From positions 1-34,092 of the forward strand of contig JAFWDH010000012.1 in the NCBI GenBank assembly GCA_017513135.1: DNA of 34,092 bases, in the 5' to 3' direction. The stretch is from Oscillospiraceae bacterium (GTDB lineage: Bacteria; Bacillota; Clostridia; Oscillospirales; Ruminococcaceae). Under the pieces are notes generated by a model. The model was not told the DNA's origin, did no database searches, and was given only the letters and a program-made list of their open reading frames with translations. The position numbers and the translations under genes are program-made. Of the stretch, positions 7,548 to 14,787 are shown in pieces. The stretch's first letter is position 1. Each line of letters begins with the position of its first letter.

Positions 7548-8228
7548 ATGATAAGGATTTGTCCTTCCGTTCTTTCGGCAGATTTTTCGAAGCTGGGAGA
7601 TGAGTGCAGAGACGTTATCACGGGCGGTGCGGACTGGATCCACTACGATGTGATGGACGGGGTGTTCGTCCCTAACATATCGGTAGGCCTGCCTGTTTTG
7701 AAGAGCATCAGCAAGACGGTCAAGGCATTCTATGATGTCCATCTTATGATCACGGACCCGATCAGATATGTAGATGATTTTGCGGATGCCGGGGCGAGCC
7801 ACATATCGTTTCATCTGGAGGCTCAGAGTGACGCAGTAGCTACGATCGAAGCGATCCATAAAAAGGGAATACTGGCAGGTATCGCGCTTAAGCCCGGCAC
7901 TCCCGCAGAGGATATCTTCCCTTACCTTGACGTGCTCGATCTTGTGCTGGTCATGACAGTGGAACCCGGATTCGGAGGGCAGAAGTTTATGGCTGATATG
8001 TGCCCGAAGATCAGGAAGATTAGAGAAAGAGCAGACAGTATAGGCCGCAGCGACCTGCTGATCCAGGTCGACGGCGGAATAGATTCGGATACAGCGCCTG
8101 TCGTTTCAGGCGCCGGAGCGGATGTTCTCGTGGCGGGGTCCGCAGTTTTCAATAAGAAGGACAGGGCAGGAGCTATAGCAGCAATAAGAGCTGCTGCGGA
8201 GGATGCTCTCTGCCGACAGGATAAATGA
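7548..8228 (+). CDS. rpe: Ribulose-phosphate 3-epimerase
   Basis: Interconverts ribulose 5-phosphate and xylulose 5-phosphate in the pentose phosphate pathway. I choose the ATG at 7548 (MIRICPSVLSADF, 226 residues) because GGAGG sits five bases before it; the ATG at 7536 overlaps that ribosome site. TIM-barrel signatures are all visible: CPSVLSADF, HYDVMDGVFVPN (metal-binding His and Asp), DVHLMI, VLVMTVEPGFGGQKF and QVDGGID. The stop overlaps the start of the RnfD-like gene by four bases, so this metabolic enzyme heads the membrane-gene cluster. Rpe is often beside small ribosomal GTPase or thiamine genes in Bacillota; linkage to Rnf-like genes is unusual. Confidence 0.96.
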   Translation: MIRICPSVLSADFSKLGDECRDVITGGADWIHYDVMDGVFVPNISVGLPVLKSISKTVKAFYDVHLMITDPIRYVDDFADAGASHISFHLEAQSDAVATIEAIHKKGILAGIALKPGTPAEDIFPYLDVLDLVLVMTVEPGFGGQKFMADMCPKIRKIRERADSIGRSDLLIQVDGGIDSDTAPVVSGAGADVLVAGSAVFNKKDRAGAIAAIRAAAEDALCRQDK

Positions 8229-9193
8229 GTATAAAACTAGATATCACTGATCTTCACGCATCGTTCAGGCCGTTTAGGGACTATCTGATCACCATGGTCC
8301 CTATCGTTGTGCTGTCTACGTATGTATACGGCTGGAGGGTGCCTGTAATGCTGGGGATATCCACAGTTACCGCTGTGATCGGAGATCTTCTTGTCTTCCT
8401 GATGAGAAAGGGTACTATGGACATCTCGGATATCTCAAGCATCACTTTTGCATGGATACTTACGCTGCTGCTTCCGGCTTCTGTAAGTTATTCGATACTG
8501 ATCACCGGGACGCTCATCACCGTGCTCATAGGAAAACACGCTTTCGGAGGATACGGAGCATATCCGTTCAACCCGGTGGCATTCGGCTTCGCATTTACTG
8601 CGGTTGCGTATCCCAACGATGTTTTCAGTTATCCTGCACCGTTCAGCTCAGTTCCTCTTTCCTGGGTTCCCGATGTAGAACTGTTCAAATCCCCGGCATT
8701 TGCCATGAATCAGGGTGCAAGACCCGGCGTTGGCATAACTGAGATGATCCTGGGAGAATACAACGGACCTGCAGGAACAACATTCTGTATAGTAGCGATC
8801 TCGTGCCTGGTCCTGCTCATAGTTCATGACGCTATGACCTGGCATATCCCTGTCGCATATATGACGACTTTCGCCGCTCTGGCATTCGCGTTTCCGAGAT
8901 TTCAGGGAACAAGACCTGAATCAATGCTCAGCGAGCTGATATGCGGACTCGTTCCGTTTTCCGCAGCTTATCTGGTCTCTGAACCGACATCATCACCTAA
9001 GAACAGTCTTGCCAAACTGGTATACGGAGTGGTGCTCGGCGCTGTTTCCATGGCATTCACCTGGTTCGGTACCTATGAGGTCGCGATCTGTTTTGCGCTT
9101 CTTGCAAGTTCTCCTATAGGTTCATTCCTGGACAGAAAGCTCTCGGGTTCCCTGATACCTAGAAAGGAGGAAGCTGCAAATGGCCAGAACTAA
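8225..9193 (+). CDS. RnfD/NqrB-like integral membrane protein, flavin site altered
   Basis: A 322-residue polytopic protein (about nine hydrophobic segments) of the RnfD/NqrB family, the membrane subunit that in Rnf complexes carries covalent FMN. The family's glycine-rich segment GKHAFGGYGAYPFNPVAF is at residues 103-120, and the later block GPAGTTFCIVAI and TWHIPVAYM follow in the right order. Where the family has the flavin-attachment motif [S/T]GAT, I read NQGARPG (residues 162-168), which puts Arg166 at the threonine position. This alignment is by eye. It starts inside the rpe stop (ATGA) and overlaps the next gene by 14 bases. If the threonine is truly gone, the protein cannot carry FMN in the known way. 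Confidence 0.85.
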   Translation: MSIKLDITDLHASFRPFRDYLITMVPIVVLSTYVYGWRVPVMLGISTVTAVIGDLLVFLMRKGTMDISDISSITFAWILTLLLPASVSYSILITGTLITVLIGKHAFGGYGAYPFNPVAFGFAFTAVAYPNDVFSYPAPFSSVPLSWVPDVELFKSPAFAMNQGARPGVGITEMILGEYNGPAGTTFCIVAISCLVLLIVHDAMTWHIPVAYMTTFAALAFAFPRFQGTRPESMLSELICGLVPFSAAYLVSEPTSSPKNSLAKLVYGVVLGAVSMAFTWFGTYEVAICFALLASSPIGSFLDRKLSGSLIPRKEEAANGQN

Positions 9194-9860
9194 AAGAGAG
9201 AAGGGCAATGACTCTTTCGTTTCCCGTTCCAGACTGATGCTGAATGCAGAGGAAGCTCAGAAGTATGATTTTCTGTTCTTCAACAATGCGGTGCTCGGCC
9301 AGGGACTTGCCCTCACACCTGTCATTGCTGCGGCGAATACTCTCAGAAATGCCGTGATCCTCGCGATCGCAGCTGTCGTGCTCATCATCCCGACCAGGAT
9401 ACTTGGCGACGCTACTGTCGGCTGGATAAAGACAAGACTCAGGATAATTTTCTATACGGTGCTTTCGGCTTTGATCCTGATCCCGGATATGATTCTTCTG
9501 TCCAGATGGTTCGGGGGAAGTTTCATCTCCGTCGGCCTTTACGTGCCGCTGCTTTTTGTGGACGGGATAGTCACGTGGAGGGCCAGCGTGGCGCAGAGAG
9601 AAGGAGCGAGGCATGTGTTCCGCAATGCATTCAGCACGGCTATCGGATACTCGGTGGTCATCTGCCTTGTCGGATCCATAAGGGAGATCCTAGGAAAGGG
9701 AACGATCTGGGGAGTGCAGCTTTTCAGAGGACCGCTCTTTTCAGCTGCGTCTATCATTCCCGGCGGATTCCTCATCACAGCTTTGGTCGCTGCTTTCTGG
9801 CAGAGCATCACAAGTTTCTTCAAGAAGATCGTTTTCGGCGGAGGTAAGACAGATGCTTAA
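9180..9860 (+). CDS. RnfE/NqrD-like membrane protein lacking the cluster cysteines
   Basis: A 226-residue protein of the RnfA/RnfE/NqrD/NqrE fold (six membrane helices in an inverted repeat). Family landmarks are NNAVLGQGLALTPV (residues 35-48), GLYVPLLFVDG (119-129) and VGSIREILGKGT (164-175), the last nearly identical to real RnfE. In RnfE/NqrD the first region carries a Cys in LGLCP and the second an NC pair, which with RnfA/NqrE bind an intramembrane [2Fe-2S] cluster. Here they read LALTP (Thr46) and DG (128-129). The only cysteine, Cys162, is elsewhere. AAAGGAGG lies inside the end of the upstream gene, so translation is coupled. The N-terminal ~25 residues are extra, basic and soluble. 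Confidence 0.85.
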   Translation: MARTKREKGNDSFVSRSRLMLNAEEAQKYDFLFFNNAVLGQGLALTPVIAAANTLRNAVILAIAAVVLIIPTRILGDATVGWIKTRLRIIFYTVLSALILIPDMILLSRWFGGSFISVGLYVPLLFVDGIVTWRASVAQREGARHVFRNAFSTAIGYSVVICLVGSIREILGKGTIWGVQLFRGPLFSAASIIPGGFLITALVAAFWQSITSFFKKIVFGGGKTDA

Positions 9861-10503
9861 CAGTTTTGTAAGTACATTTTCAGAACTGATCGTCATCGGA
9901 CTTGCCGGCGCTTTTCTCTCAAATGCAGTGCTTTGCCGCGCCATGGGGCTTGACCGCGTCAAGACGATCGAGGAAGACAGCGACGAAGTCATATTCTTCA
10001 TACTTCAATGCGCTTGTTCTGTACTGACTTCCTTACTTTTCTGGCTCACAAAGGGAATAGTCGGCATCCCGGCTTCCCTGCTTGACGGAATGGGGATATC
10101 CGAGTATTATGCCAGGGCATTCCTCTGGCCACTGCTTATTGCGATCATCACAGCAGGAGTGTTTTTCCTTGTCTTCGTCATCACTGTAAAGGTGGCACCT
10201 TATGACAAGGTCACAAGCGCAGCCAGGCAGCTTCCGTTCGCTGCATTCAACACTTTTGTAGCAGGCACGGTGCTTATAAGCGCATCTGCGGAATACAGTT
10301 TCTTTGAGACACTTCTGTATACCATCGGGGCAAATATCGGTTTTATCATTGCCAACTGGATGCTGCGGGAAGGGAACAGAAAACTGCAGAACAGGGAGAT
10401 CCCTGCCGCTTTCCGCGGATTTCCTTCAAGGTTGCTGTACCTCGCAGGACTCGCCATTGCCTTTTATGCATTAACAGGCAGGAGCCTGTCTTCACTTCTC
10501 TGA
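9853..10503 (+). CDS. RnfA/NqrE-like membrane protein lacking the cluster cysteines
   Basis: A 216-residue six-helix membrane protein overlapping the RnfE-like gene by eight bases, with GGAGG before its ATG. The C-terminal half is clearly RnfA-like: YSFFETLLYTIGANIGFIIA and REIPAAFRGFP (181-191), which matches the family's VPxAFxGxP. The two cluster-cysteine positions are changed: SNAVLCRAMGLD has Asp34 where RnfA has the Cys of GxCPFLG, and AFNTFVAG has Thr134 where RnfA has NC. Cysteines at 28, 53 and 55 are not at the known ligand positions. With the RnfE-like partner it should form the pseudo-symmetric membrane pair of Rnf/Nqr, but without its known iron-sulfur cluster. Confidence 0.85.
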   Translation: MLNSFVSTFSELIVIGLAGAFLSNAVLCRAMGLDRVKTIEEDSDEVIFFILQCACSVLTSLLFWLTKGIVGIPASLLDGMGISEYYARAFLWPLLIAIITAGVFFLVFVITVKVAPYDKVTSAARQLPFAAFNTFVAGTVLISASAEYSFFETLLYTIGANIGFIIANWMLREGNRKLQNREIPAAFRGFPSRLLYLAGLAIAFYALTGRSLSSLL

Positions 10504-10586
10504 TTTGCGGAGGACTGATCTAACAGCCCGACATGGTCTGACTCCGTTTTTGCCTTTCGCCGGGGACGAGAGGGTCATAACTTAAT

Positions 10587-11984
10587 ATGAAAAACAAATT
10601 GAGATCACTGTTCACCATCGACCGCTCGCTGACTCAGTTTATCGATGAAGACGGGAAGACAACGACTCTTCTGAGTCTTATGATACCCATCTTCCTTGAA
10701 TCTGCGCTTAGGATACTGATGGGAACAGTGAATTCTGTTATTCTCAGCAGATTTACGCAGACAGCTGCAGGAGCCATCGGTACGGCATCTATCATCATCA
10801 ACTTCATGAATTCGCTGTTCTCCATGATCAGTGCCGGAGTCACGGTGATAATAGTTCAGAACCTCGGCGCCGGACAAAGAAAACGGGCAGCGGATGCAGC
10901 CTCCCTTTCAGTAGCGATCTGCGGATTGATGAGCCTTGTTCTTGGTTTTGCACTTTCTCTGATGTCAAGGCAGCTTATGAGTGGCCTGATGCATCTTACC
11001 GGGGAGCAGCTGGAGGAAGGTGTCGAATATTTCAGGATAGTCTCAAGATACAATATTATCTCGACCCTGATATCTGTCTTCTCTGCTGTCGGACGCAGTT
11101 ACGGAAAGACCAGGGCAAATCTGGTCATTGCAGTACTCATGAATGCCATCAACGCTGCAATAAGTGCGCTGGTCGTATTCAGACCTGTTGAGATACCGCT
11201 GCGCGGGATAGCCGGTGTTGCGGCGGGAAGAGTTATTGCTGAGGCGATCGCCTTTGCCGTGAATGTGATCCTCATCATCAGGCTTAAGATTGGCCTCAAT
11301 GCGAAGGCAGTGCTGCACCCTGATATGGAACTGGTGAAGGACATCATAAAATACGGACTTCCCTCCGGAATAGGCACGATCTCCTACAATGTATCCACGA
11401 TCTTCTCATCTGCGATCATAGGCGGGTTCGGAAGCACCGTCGTTACAGCCAAAACATATCTGAATTCCGTTACCTCGTTTTCTACAGGGCTAGGATTTTC
11501 AGCGGGAATGGCTACCAGTATCCTGATCGGCTGGAATGTCGGCAAGGGAGATATGGACAGGGCATACAGGGTGAACTTTGAGGCTATAAAGATAGCTCTT
11601 CTGGCAAATGTCGGACTGTCTACGACCATGGCTTTTCTGGCAAAACCTATTTACAGGGCAATGTTTCATGCATCGGATGAAGTCCTAGCGCTTGTCCAGC
11701 CGATAATGTTCATTGAGGCGGTCCTTAATATAGGACGGTCGGTTAATGTTGTTGAGGAGAACAGCCTCAGAGCGACAGGTGATGTCGTATATCAGATGGT
11801 CGTCGGTATGGCATGCTGCTGGCTGTGTTCAGTGCTTTTCTGTTATATAAACGGTGTCGTACTGGGATACGGCCTTATCGGATGTTGGTTTGCTTTCATG
11901 TTCGATGAGTGGTCAAGAGCTGCTCTGTATCTGTACAGGTGGATCAGCAAAAAATGGATGGAAAAGAGAATAATACAGCAGTAG
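10587..11984 (+). CDS. MATE-family multidrug/toxin exporter
   Basis: A 465-residue cytoplasmic-membrane antiporter with two MatE halves of six helices each. MATE proteins export cationic compounds in exchange for sodium or protons. The first half opens with SLMIPIFLESALRILMGTVN and AGVTVIIVQNLGAG; the second with IIKYGLPSGIGTISYNVS and LGFSAGMATSILIGWNVGKG, both typical repeats. An 83-base gap separates it from the Rnf-like genes with no obvious terminator, so it may be read from the same transcript. The substrate cannot be predicted. A weak GAGAGGG stands upstream of the ATG with long spacing. Confidence 0.92.
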   Translation: MKNKLRSLFTIDRSLTQFIDEDGKTTTLLSLMIPIFLESALRILMGTVNSVILSRFTQTAAGAIGTASIIINFMNSLFSMISAGVTVIIVQNLGAGQRKRAADAASLSVAICGLMSLVLGFALSLMSRQLMSGLMHLTGEQLEEGVEYFRIVSRYNIISTLISVFSAVGRSYGKTRANLVIAVLMNAINAAISALVVFRPVEIPLRGIAGVAAGRVIAEAIAFAVNVILIIRLKIGLNAKAVLHPDMELVKDIIKYGLPSGIGTISYNVSTIFSSAIIGGFGSTVVTAKTYLNSVTSFSTGLGFSAGMATSILIGWNVGKGDMDRAYRVNFEAIKIALLANVGLSTTMAFLAKPIYRAMFHASDEVLALVQPIMFIEAVLNIGRSVNVVEENSLRATGDVVYQMVVGMACCWLCSVLFCYINGVVLGYGLIGCWFAFMFDEWSRAALYLYRWISKKWMEKRIIQQ

Positions 11985-12033
11985 TGGCAGTCACTTTTCA
12001 GGAAATGTCTTACACATATCAGGACCTTTTTTC

Positions 12034-12062
12034 TTGACACGGTATGAACTGAGAGATATAAT
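12034..12062 (+). promoter_or_regulatory. Consensus sigma-A promoter for tRNA-Arg
   Basis: Perfect TTGACA (12034-12039) and TATAAT (12057-12062) with 17-base spacing, ending 18 bases before the tRNA. Confidence 0.93.
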
Positions 12063-12080
12063 CTCTAATGCTCAAGAGAT

Positions 12081-12157
12081 GCGTCATTAGCTCAGCTGGA
12101 TAGAGCGTCTGGCTACGGACCAGAAGGTCGGGGATTCGAATTCTCCATGGCGCACCA
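12081..12157 (+). tRNA. tRNA-Arg (anticodon ACG)
   Basis: A full cloverleaf with encoded CCA. The acceptor arm GCGTCAT pairs with ATGGCGC (one G-T pair), the D arm contains TAGCTCAGCTGGATAGAGC, the anticodon stem TCTGG/CCAGA encloses loop CTACGGA with anticodon ACG, and the T arm has GATTCGAAT. ACG becomes ICG after A34 editing by TadA and reads CGU, CGC and CGA codons. It has its own consensus promoter and terminator. The 3' end is echoed at 16052-16078, which suggests it has served as an integration target. Confidence 0.97.
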
Positions 12158-12158
12158 T

Positions 12159-12198
12159 AAAAATCGCTAGTACCAAATTCAGGCACTAGCGATTTTTT
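12159..12198 (+). terminator. Terminator of tRNA-Arg
   Basis: A 13-bp stem AAAAATCGCTAGT/ACTAGCGATTTTT with a 13-base loop and a closing T-run, starting two bases after the CCA end. Confidence 0.92.
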
Positions 12199-12283
12199 GT
12201 ATCTACAATTTATCACGAATCCGATGCTGAAAACCCCTTTAAAATAAGGAGAAATTGCACTTTTACTGTTCTTCCTCCTTTTA

Positions 12284-12292
12284 TGTTAGAAT
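12284..12292 (+). promoter_or_regulatory. Extended -10 for the accessory cluster
   Basis: TGTTAGAAT (TGn plus TAGAAT) lies 48 bases before the 12341 start. A TTGCAC upstream is 26 bases away and too far to be its -35. Confidence 0.45.
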
Positions 12293-12340
12293 AGCCTCAA
12301 AGACAAATGAAGTTCTGTGAAGATAAGGAGATCTCAGAGT

Positions 12341-12802
12341 ATGGAGAAAGCAGAAATAACTGCATTGTTTGACAAATACATCAAAAAGCTCCGGATCACA
12401 CCGTCATGGGATGTACGGTTAGAATTTGTTGAAGATCCGTCATGGCGAAAGACCGGTGATTTCAAGATCGATTGTGACGACAGAAAAGCGATCCTGATGC
12501 TGAACGCCGTAAACCCGACGCAGGAAAACATAGAGGAAGTCATTGTCCACGAGCTGATGCATATCAAGATGTATCCGCTAGATCAGGTCACAGAATCGCT
12601 CATTATGAGCTGCTTTGAAGAAGGTACTGCGGCGAGCAATTTTGCTTATATGCAGTTTTTCACCACCCTTGAGCAGACAGTGGAAGAACTGGCAAAGTGT
12701 TTCCTTTACGAATTTGGTGAAGACAAAGAGTTTTCCTATGGCAGATGCCGTAAGGAAAAATCATTCAACGACCTGTATGAAGGCTTGAAGAGCATAGATT
12801 GA
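12341..12802 (+). CDS. HExxH zinc-metallopeptidase-like protein
   Basis: A 153-residue cytosolic protein with a zincin motif, VIVHELMHIKMYPLD, in which His70, Glu71 and His74 would bind zinc and act in catalysis; a third ligand may be one of the Glu residues in SCFEEGTAA. I start at the ATG at 12341 because AGGAG stands 10 bases before it; an in-frame GTG at 12317 is less likely. The motif resembles small phage or island peptidases such as ImmA/IrrE-like proteins, but no paired repressor lies next to it. It is the first gene after tRNA-Arg. The substrate is unknown. Confidence 0.75.
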   Translation: MEKAEITALFDKYIKKLRITPSWDVRLEFVEDPSWRKTGDFKIDCDDRKAILMLNAVNPTQENIEEVIVHELMHIKMYPLDQVTESLIMSCFEEGTAASNFAYMQFFTTLEQTVEELAKCFLYEFGEDKEFSYGRCRKEKSFNDLYEGLKSID

Positions 12803-12842
12803 CTGACTGATTCCGGCTTGTGGGGAAGCATAAGGAAGAATA

Positions 12843-12926
12843 ATGGAGTTCACTGATGAACAGACTGGGATCTGGGAGGAAATTCGCGATGAGCTTAAAG
12901 CTGATAAAGCTCTCGAAAAGATATGA
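12843..12926 (+). CDS. Possible 27-residue small ORF overlapping the first GNAT gene
   Basis: ATG at 12843 preceded by AAGGAAG four bases away; the frame gives 27 residues (MEFTDEQTGIWEEI, then ending DKALEKI), highly charged and helical, with a stop 38 bases inside the GNAT gene in another frame. It could be a leader peptide coupling translation, a remnant of a longer gene, or chance. Composition looks protein-like, but no homology can be claimed. Confidence 0.3.
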   Translation: MEFTDEQTGIWEEIRDELKADKALEKI

Positions 12927-13419
12927 GAAACAATTGGGAGAAATGATCGACGAATGGAGAGCGGACCAGGAATTAAATCATACAAATCACTCGCCCTGGG
13001 CAGTTTTCAAAAATGATTATCATGATTTTGACTATTATCTTGAGAACCTGGAAGTGAAGGAAGCTGCGGACGGAAAAGTGCCGGATTCCGTATTTTTTCT
13101 CCTGGATACGGAAAGAGACAGACTTCTCGGAGCGATCAATATCCGTCATTATCTGAACGATGATCTGCGAAAAGAAGGCGGACATATTGGGGACGGGATA
13201 AGACCAAGTGAACGCAGAAAAGGCTATGCCACGGAAATGATCCGGTTGGCCCTGATCGAATGCAGGAAACTTGGCATCGATAAAGTGCTGATGACTTGTG
13301 ATAAGGATAATATCGGCTCGGCCAAATCCATCATCAATAATGGCGGGATACTTGAAAACGAATTCGTTAATTCAGACGGTGAAATTGAGCAACGTTATTG
13401 GATAACTATCTGTGATTGA
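12889..13419 (+). CDS. GNAT-family N-acetyltransferase (RimJ/RimL-like)
   Basis: Acetyl-CoA-dependent transferase of 176 residues. The start at 12889 (MSLKLIKLSKRYEKQL) follows GGGAGG; an upstream in-frame ATG at 12856 would place that site inside the gene. The acetyl-CoA-binding pyrophosphate loop is IRPSERRKGYATEMIRLAL, after the beta strands LLGAINIRHYL and HIGDGI. The later TCDKDNIGSAKSIINNGG is typical of this branch, where the Asn-x-x-Ser/Ala helix contacts the cofactor. The acceptor is unknown; relatives acetylate small amines or protein N-termini. It is the first of three GNATs in a 2.4-kb stretch. Confidence 0.88.
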   Translation: MSLKLIKLSKRYEKQLGEMIDEWRADQELNHTNHSPWAVFKNDYHDFDYYLENLEVKEAADGKVPDSVFFLLDTERDRLLGAINIRHYLNDDLRKEGGHIGDGIRPSERRKGYATEMIRLALIECRKLGIDKVLMTCDKDNIGSAKSIINNGGILENEFVNSDGEIEQRYWITICD

Positions 13420-13482
13420 CAAATTCAAGTTTGTCGGAGCAAAAGAAAAAAAGCCATTCGTAAGATAGTTAGGAGTAATGGG

Positions 13483-13941
13483 ATGTATATTATAAAAGCA
13501 GAGGCAAATCAGGTAGAGAAAATCGTAGATATATCTGTCAGAGCTTTTGAAACAGATGTAATTGTTGGCGGAATAAAAGGCGAGTGCCCGCCCGGATATG
13601 ATTCGATAGAATGGCATAGACAAATGGCCCGGGAGGGACATTTGTATCAGGCAATGATAGAAAAGGATCTGGTAGGTGCAGCCATTTTATTCCCGGATGA
13701 AACAGAAAAAAGCGTGTACATTGGAAGGATCTTTATCGACAGCGTCTATCATAGAAAAGGTTACGGAATCCGCTTGATGGATTGCATAGAAAAGAATTTT
13801 CCATGGGCTGCAGAGTTTGATCTGGATACCCCATGCTGGAATAAGAGGACAAATGCTTTTTATAAACGATTAGGATATCAGGTCGTAAAGGTTGAGGATG
13901 GGTTCAACTTTTACCGGAAAAGAATAAGCGAACCCAATTGA
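13483..13941 (+). CDS. GNAT-family N-acetyltransferase
   Basis: A 152-residue single-domain GNAT. The cofactor loop is RIFIDSVYHRKGYGIRLMD (R/QxxGxG type, HRKGYG), followed by the C-terminal NKRTNAFYKRLGYQV, the standard closing of the fold. The start MYIIKAEANQVEK has TAGGAG upstream. The gap to the previous gene is 63 bases. It is not closely similar to the other two GNATs by eye, so the group is not a recent tandem duplication. Substrate unknown. Confidence 0.87.
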   Translation: MYIIKAEANQVEKIVDISVRAFETDVIVGGIKGECPPGYDSIEWHRQMAREGHLYQAMIEKDLVGAAILFPDETEKSVYIGRIFIDSVYHRKGYGIRLMDCIEKNFPWAAEFDLDTPCWNKRTNAFYKRLGYQVVKVEDGFNFYRKRISEPN

Positions 13942-13993
13942 TCAATGATTTCACATAAAGAAAACTTCTCATTTTAGGGGCTTGAGGTTTCAG

Positions 13994-14416
13994 ATGGAGA
14001 AACTTACAGAGAACATGATCCGCTGGGCTGAAAGCAAACTCGGCAGCACAGAGTATGCAGGCTGGTGTCTTGCGTTCATCGAGGACGCACTTGAGATCAG
14101 CAATAACATAGAGGTATTTGGCGGAGATTCCGCGAAGGAATCCTGCGAGCTGTACAGGGACGCGCTGCGGGGCGGAGTTCCGCAGCGAGGCGCGTTCGTA
14201 TTCTATGACTGCCTGTGTTCAAGCGAAAACGGCCCGGTCAACTTGGGACATTGCGGCGTTAGTCTCGGGGACGGCCGTGTGATCCATGCGTGGGACAATG
14301 TCCGAATCGATGATTATCTGGCGATCGAACAGCTGACGGCATTGACCGGAGATCATCCTAAATATCTGGGCTGGGTAGCGCTGGAACGAGTATTGGATCA
14401 AAAACCGAAAGTGTAA
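13994..14416 (+). CDS. NlpC/P60-like protein without secretion signal
   Basis: A 140-residue protein with the Cys-His layout of the NlpC/P60 (CHAP-like) fold: candidate nucleophile Cys25 in YAGWCLAFIEDAL, GAFVFYDC in the core, His86 in LGHCGVSLGDGR and His98 in VIHAWD. Such enzymes usually cut peptidoglycan peptides, but this one starts directly with a soluble helix and has no signal peptide or membrane segment, so it may act inside the cell. I use the ATG at 13994 (MEKLTENMIRW) with GAGG six bases before; the frame opens at a TTG at 13982. The true substrate is unclear. Confidence 0.7.
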   Translation: MEKLTENMIRWAESKLGSTEYAGWCLAFIEDALEISNNIEVFGGDSAKESCELYRDALRGGVPQRGAFVFYDCLCSSENGPVNLGHCGVSLGDGRVIHAWDNVRIDDYLAIEQLTALTGDHPKYLGWVALERVLDQKPKV

Positions 14417-14447
14417 TATCAAACGATCCAGCTTATTGGGGGAATAA

Positions 14448-14738
14448 ATGATAATATCCGAAGAATACGAAAGACTGATGCATTATTCTGAACTTCCGGA
14501 ACGCTTCCGCGCAGGAGATTTCGGCTTGCTCGAAGAAGAGATAGCGACCCTGAGGGAGTTCGTTGACAGCTTCTATGCTTCTGTAGAAGACAACGGATGC
14601 GTGACTTTAGAGGATTTCACTGAATTCATGGATTTTCTGGCCGTGATCCGGGATGCCGACAGCGCTGCGGTCCGGAATATCATAGCTGAGGTGTTCATGA
14701 AGAGCGCTGAGATCCGAAATCGCCTGTCAAAACAGTAA
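14448..14738 (+). CDS. Unknown 96-residue helical acidic protein
   Basis: Not recognised. ATG preceded by GGGGGA. The protein is acidic and almost entirely helical by composition (RAGDFGLLEEEIATLREFVD, then FTEFMDFLAVIRDAD), with no cysteine pair, signal peptide or membrane segment. It stands 31 bases after the NlpC-like gene and 49 before the third GNAT, so it could be a partner of either. An antitoxin or immunity role could be proposed from size and charge only, with no direct evidence. Confidence 0.65.
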   Translation: MIISEEYERLMHYSELPERFRAGDFGLLEEEIATLREFVDSFYASVEDNGCVTLEDFTEFMDFLAVIRDADSAAVRNIIAEVFMKSAEIRNRLSKQ

Positions 14739-14787
14739 TAAACGGTTTGACTGCCTCACCGGATCAGCATTTGCGGAGATAAAAAAC

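Noticed and set aside
8225..10503. Complete energy-conserving Rnf complex
   Set aside because: RnfB, RnfC and RnfG are not present and the known cofactor residues appear to be replaced.
13372..13641. 89-codon minus-strand frame between the first two GNATs
   Set aside because: It overlaps both GNAT genes on the opposite strand and has no initiation signal.
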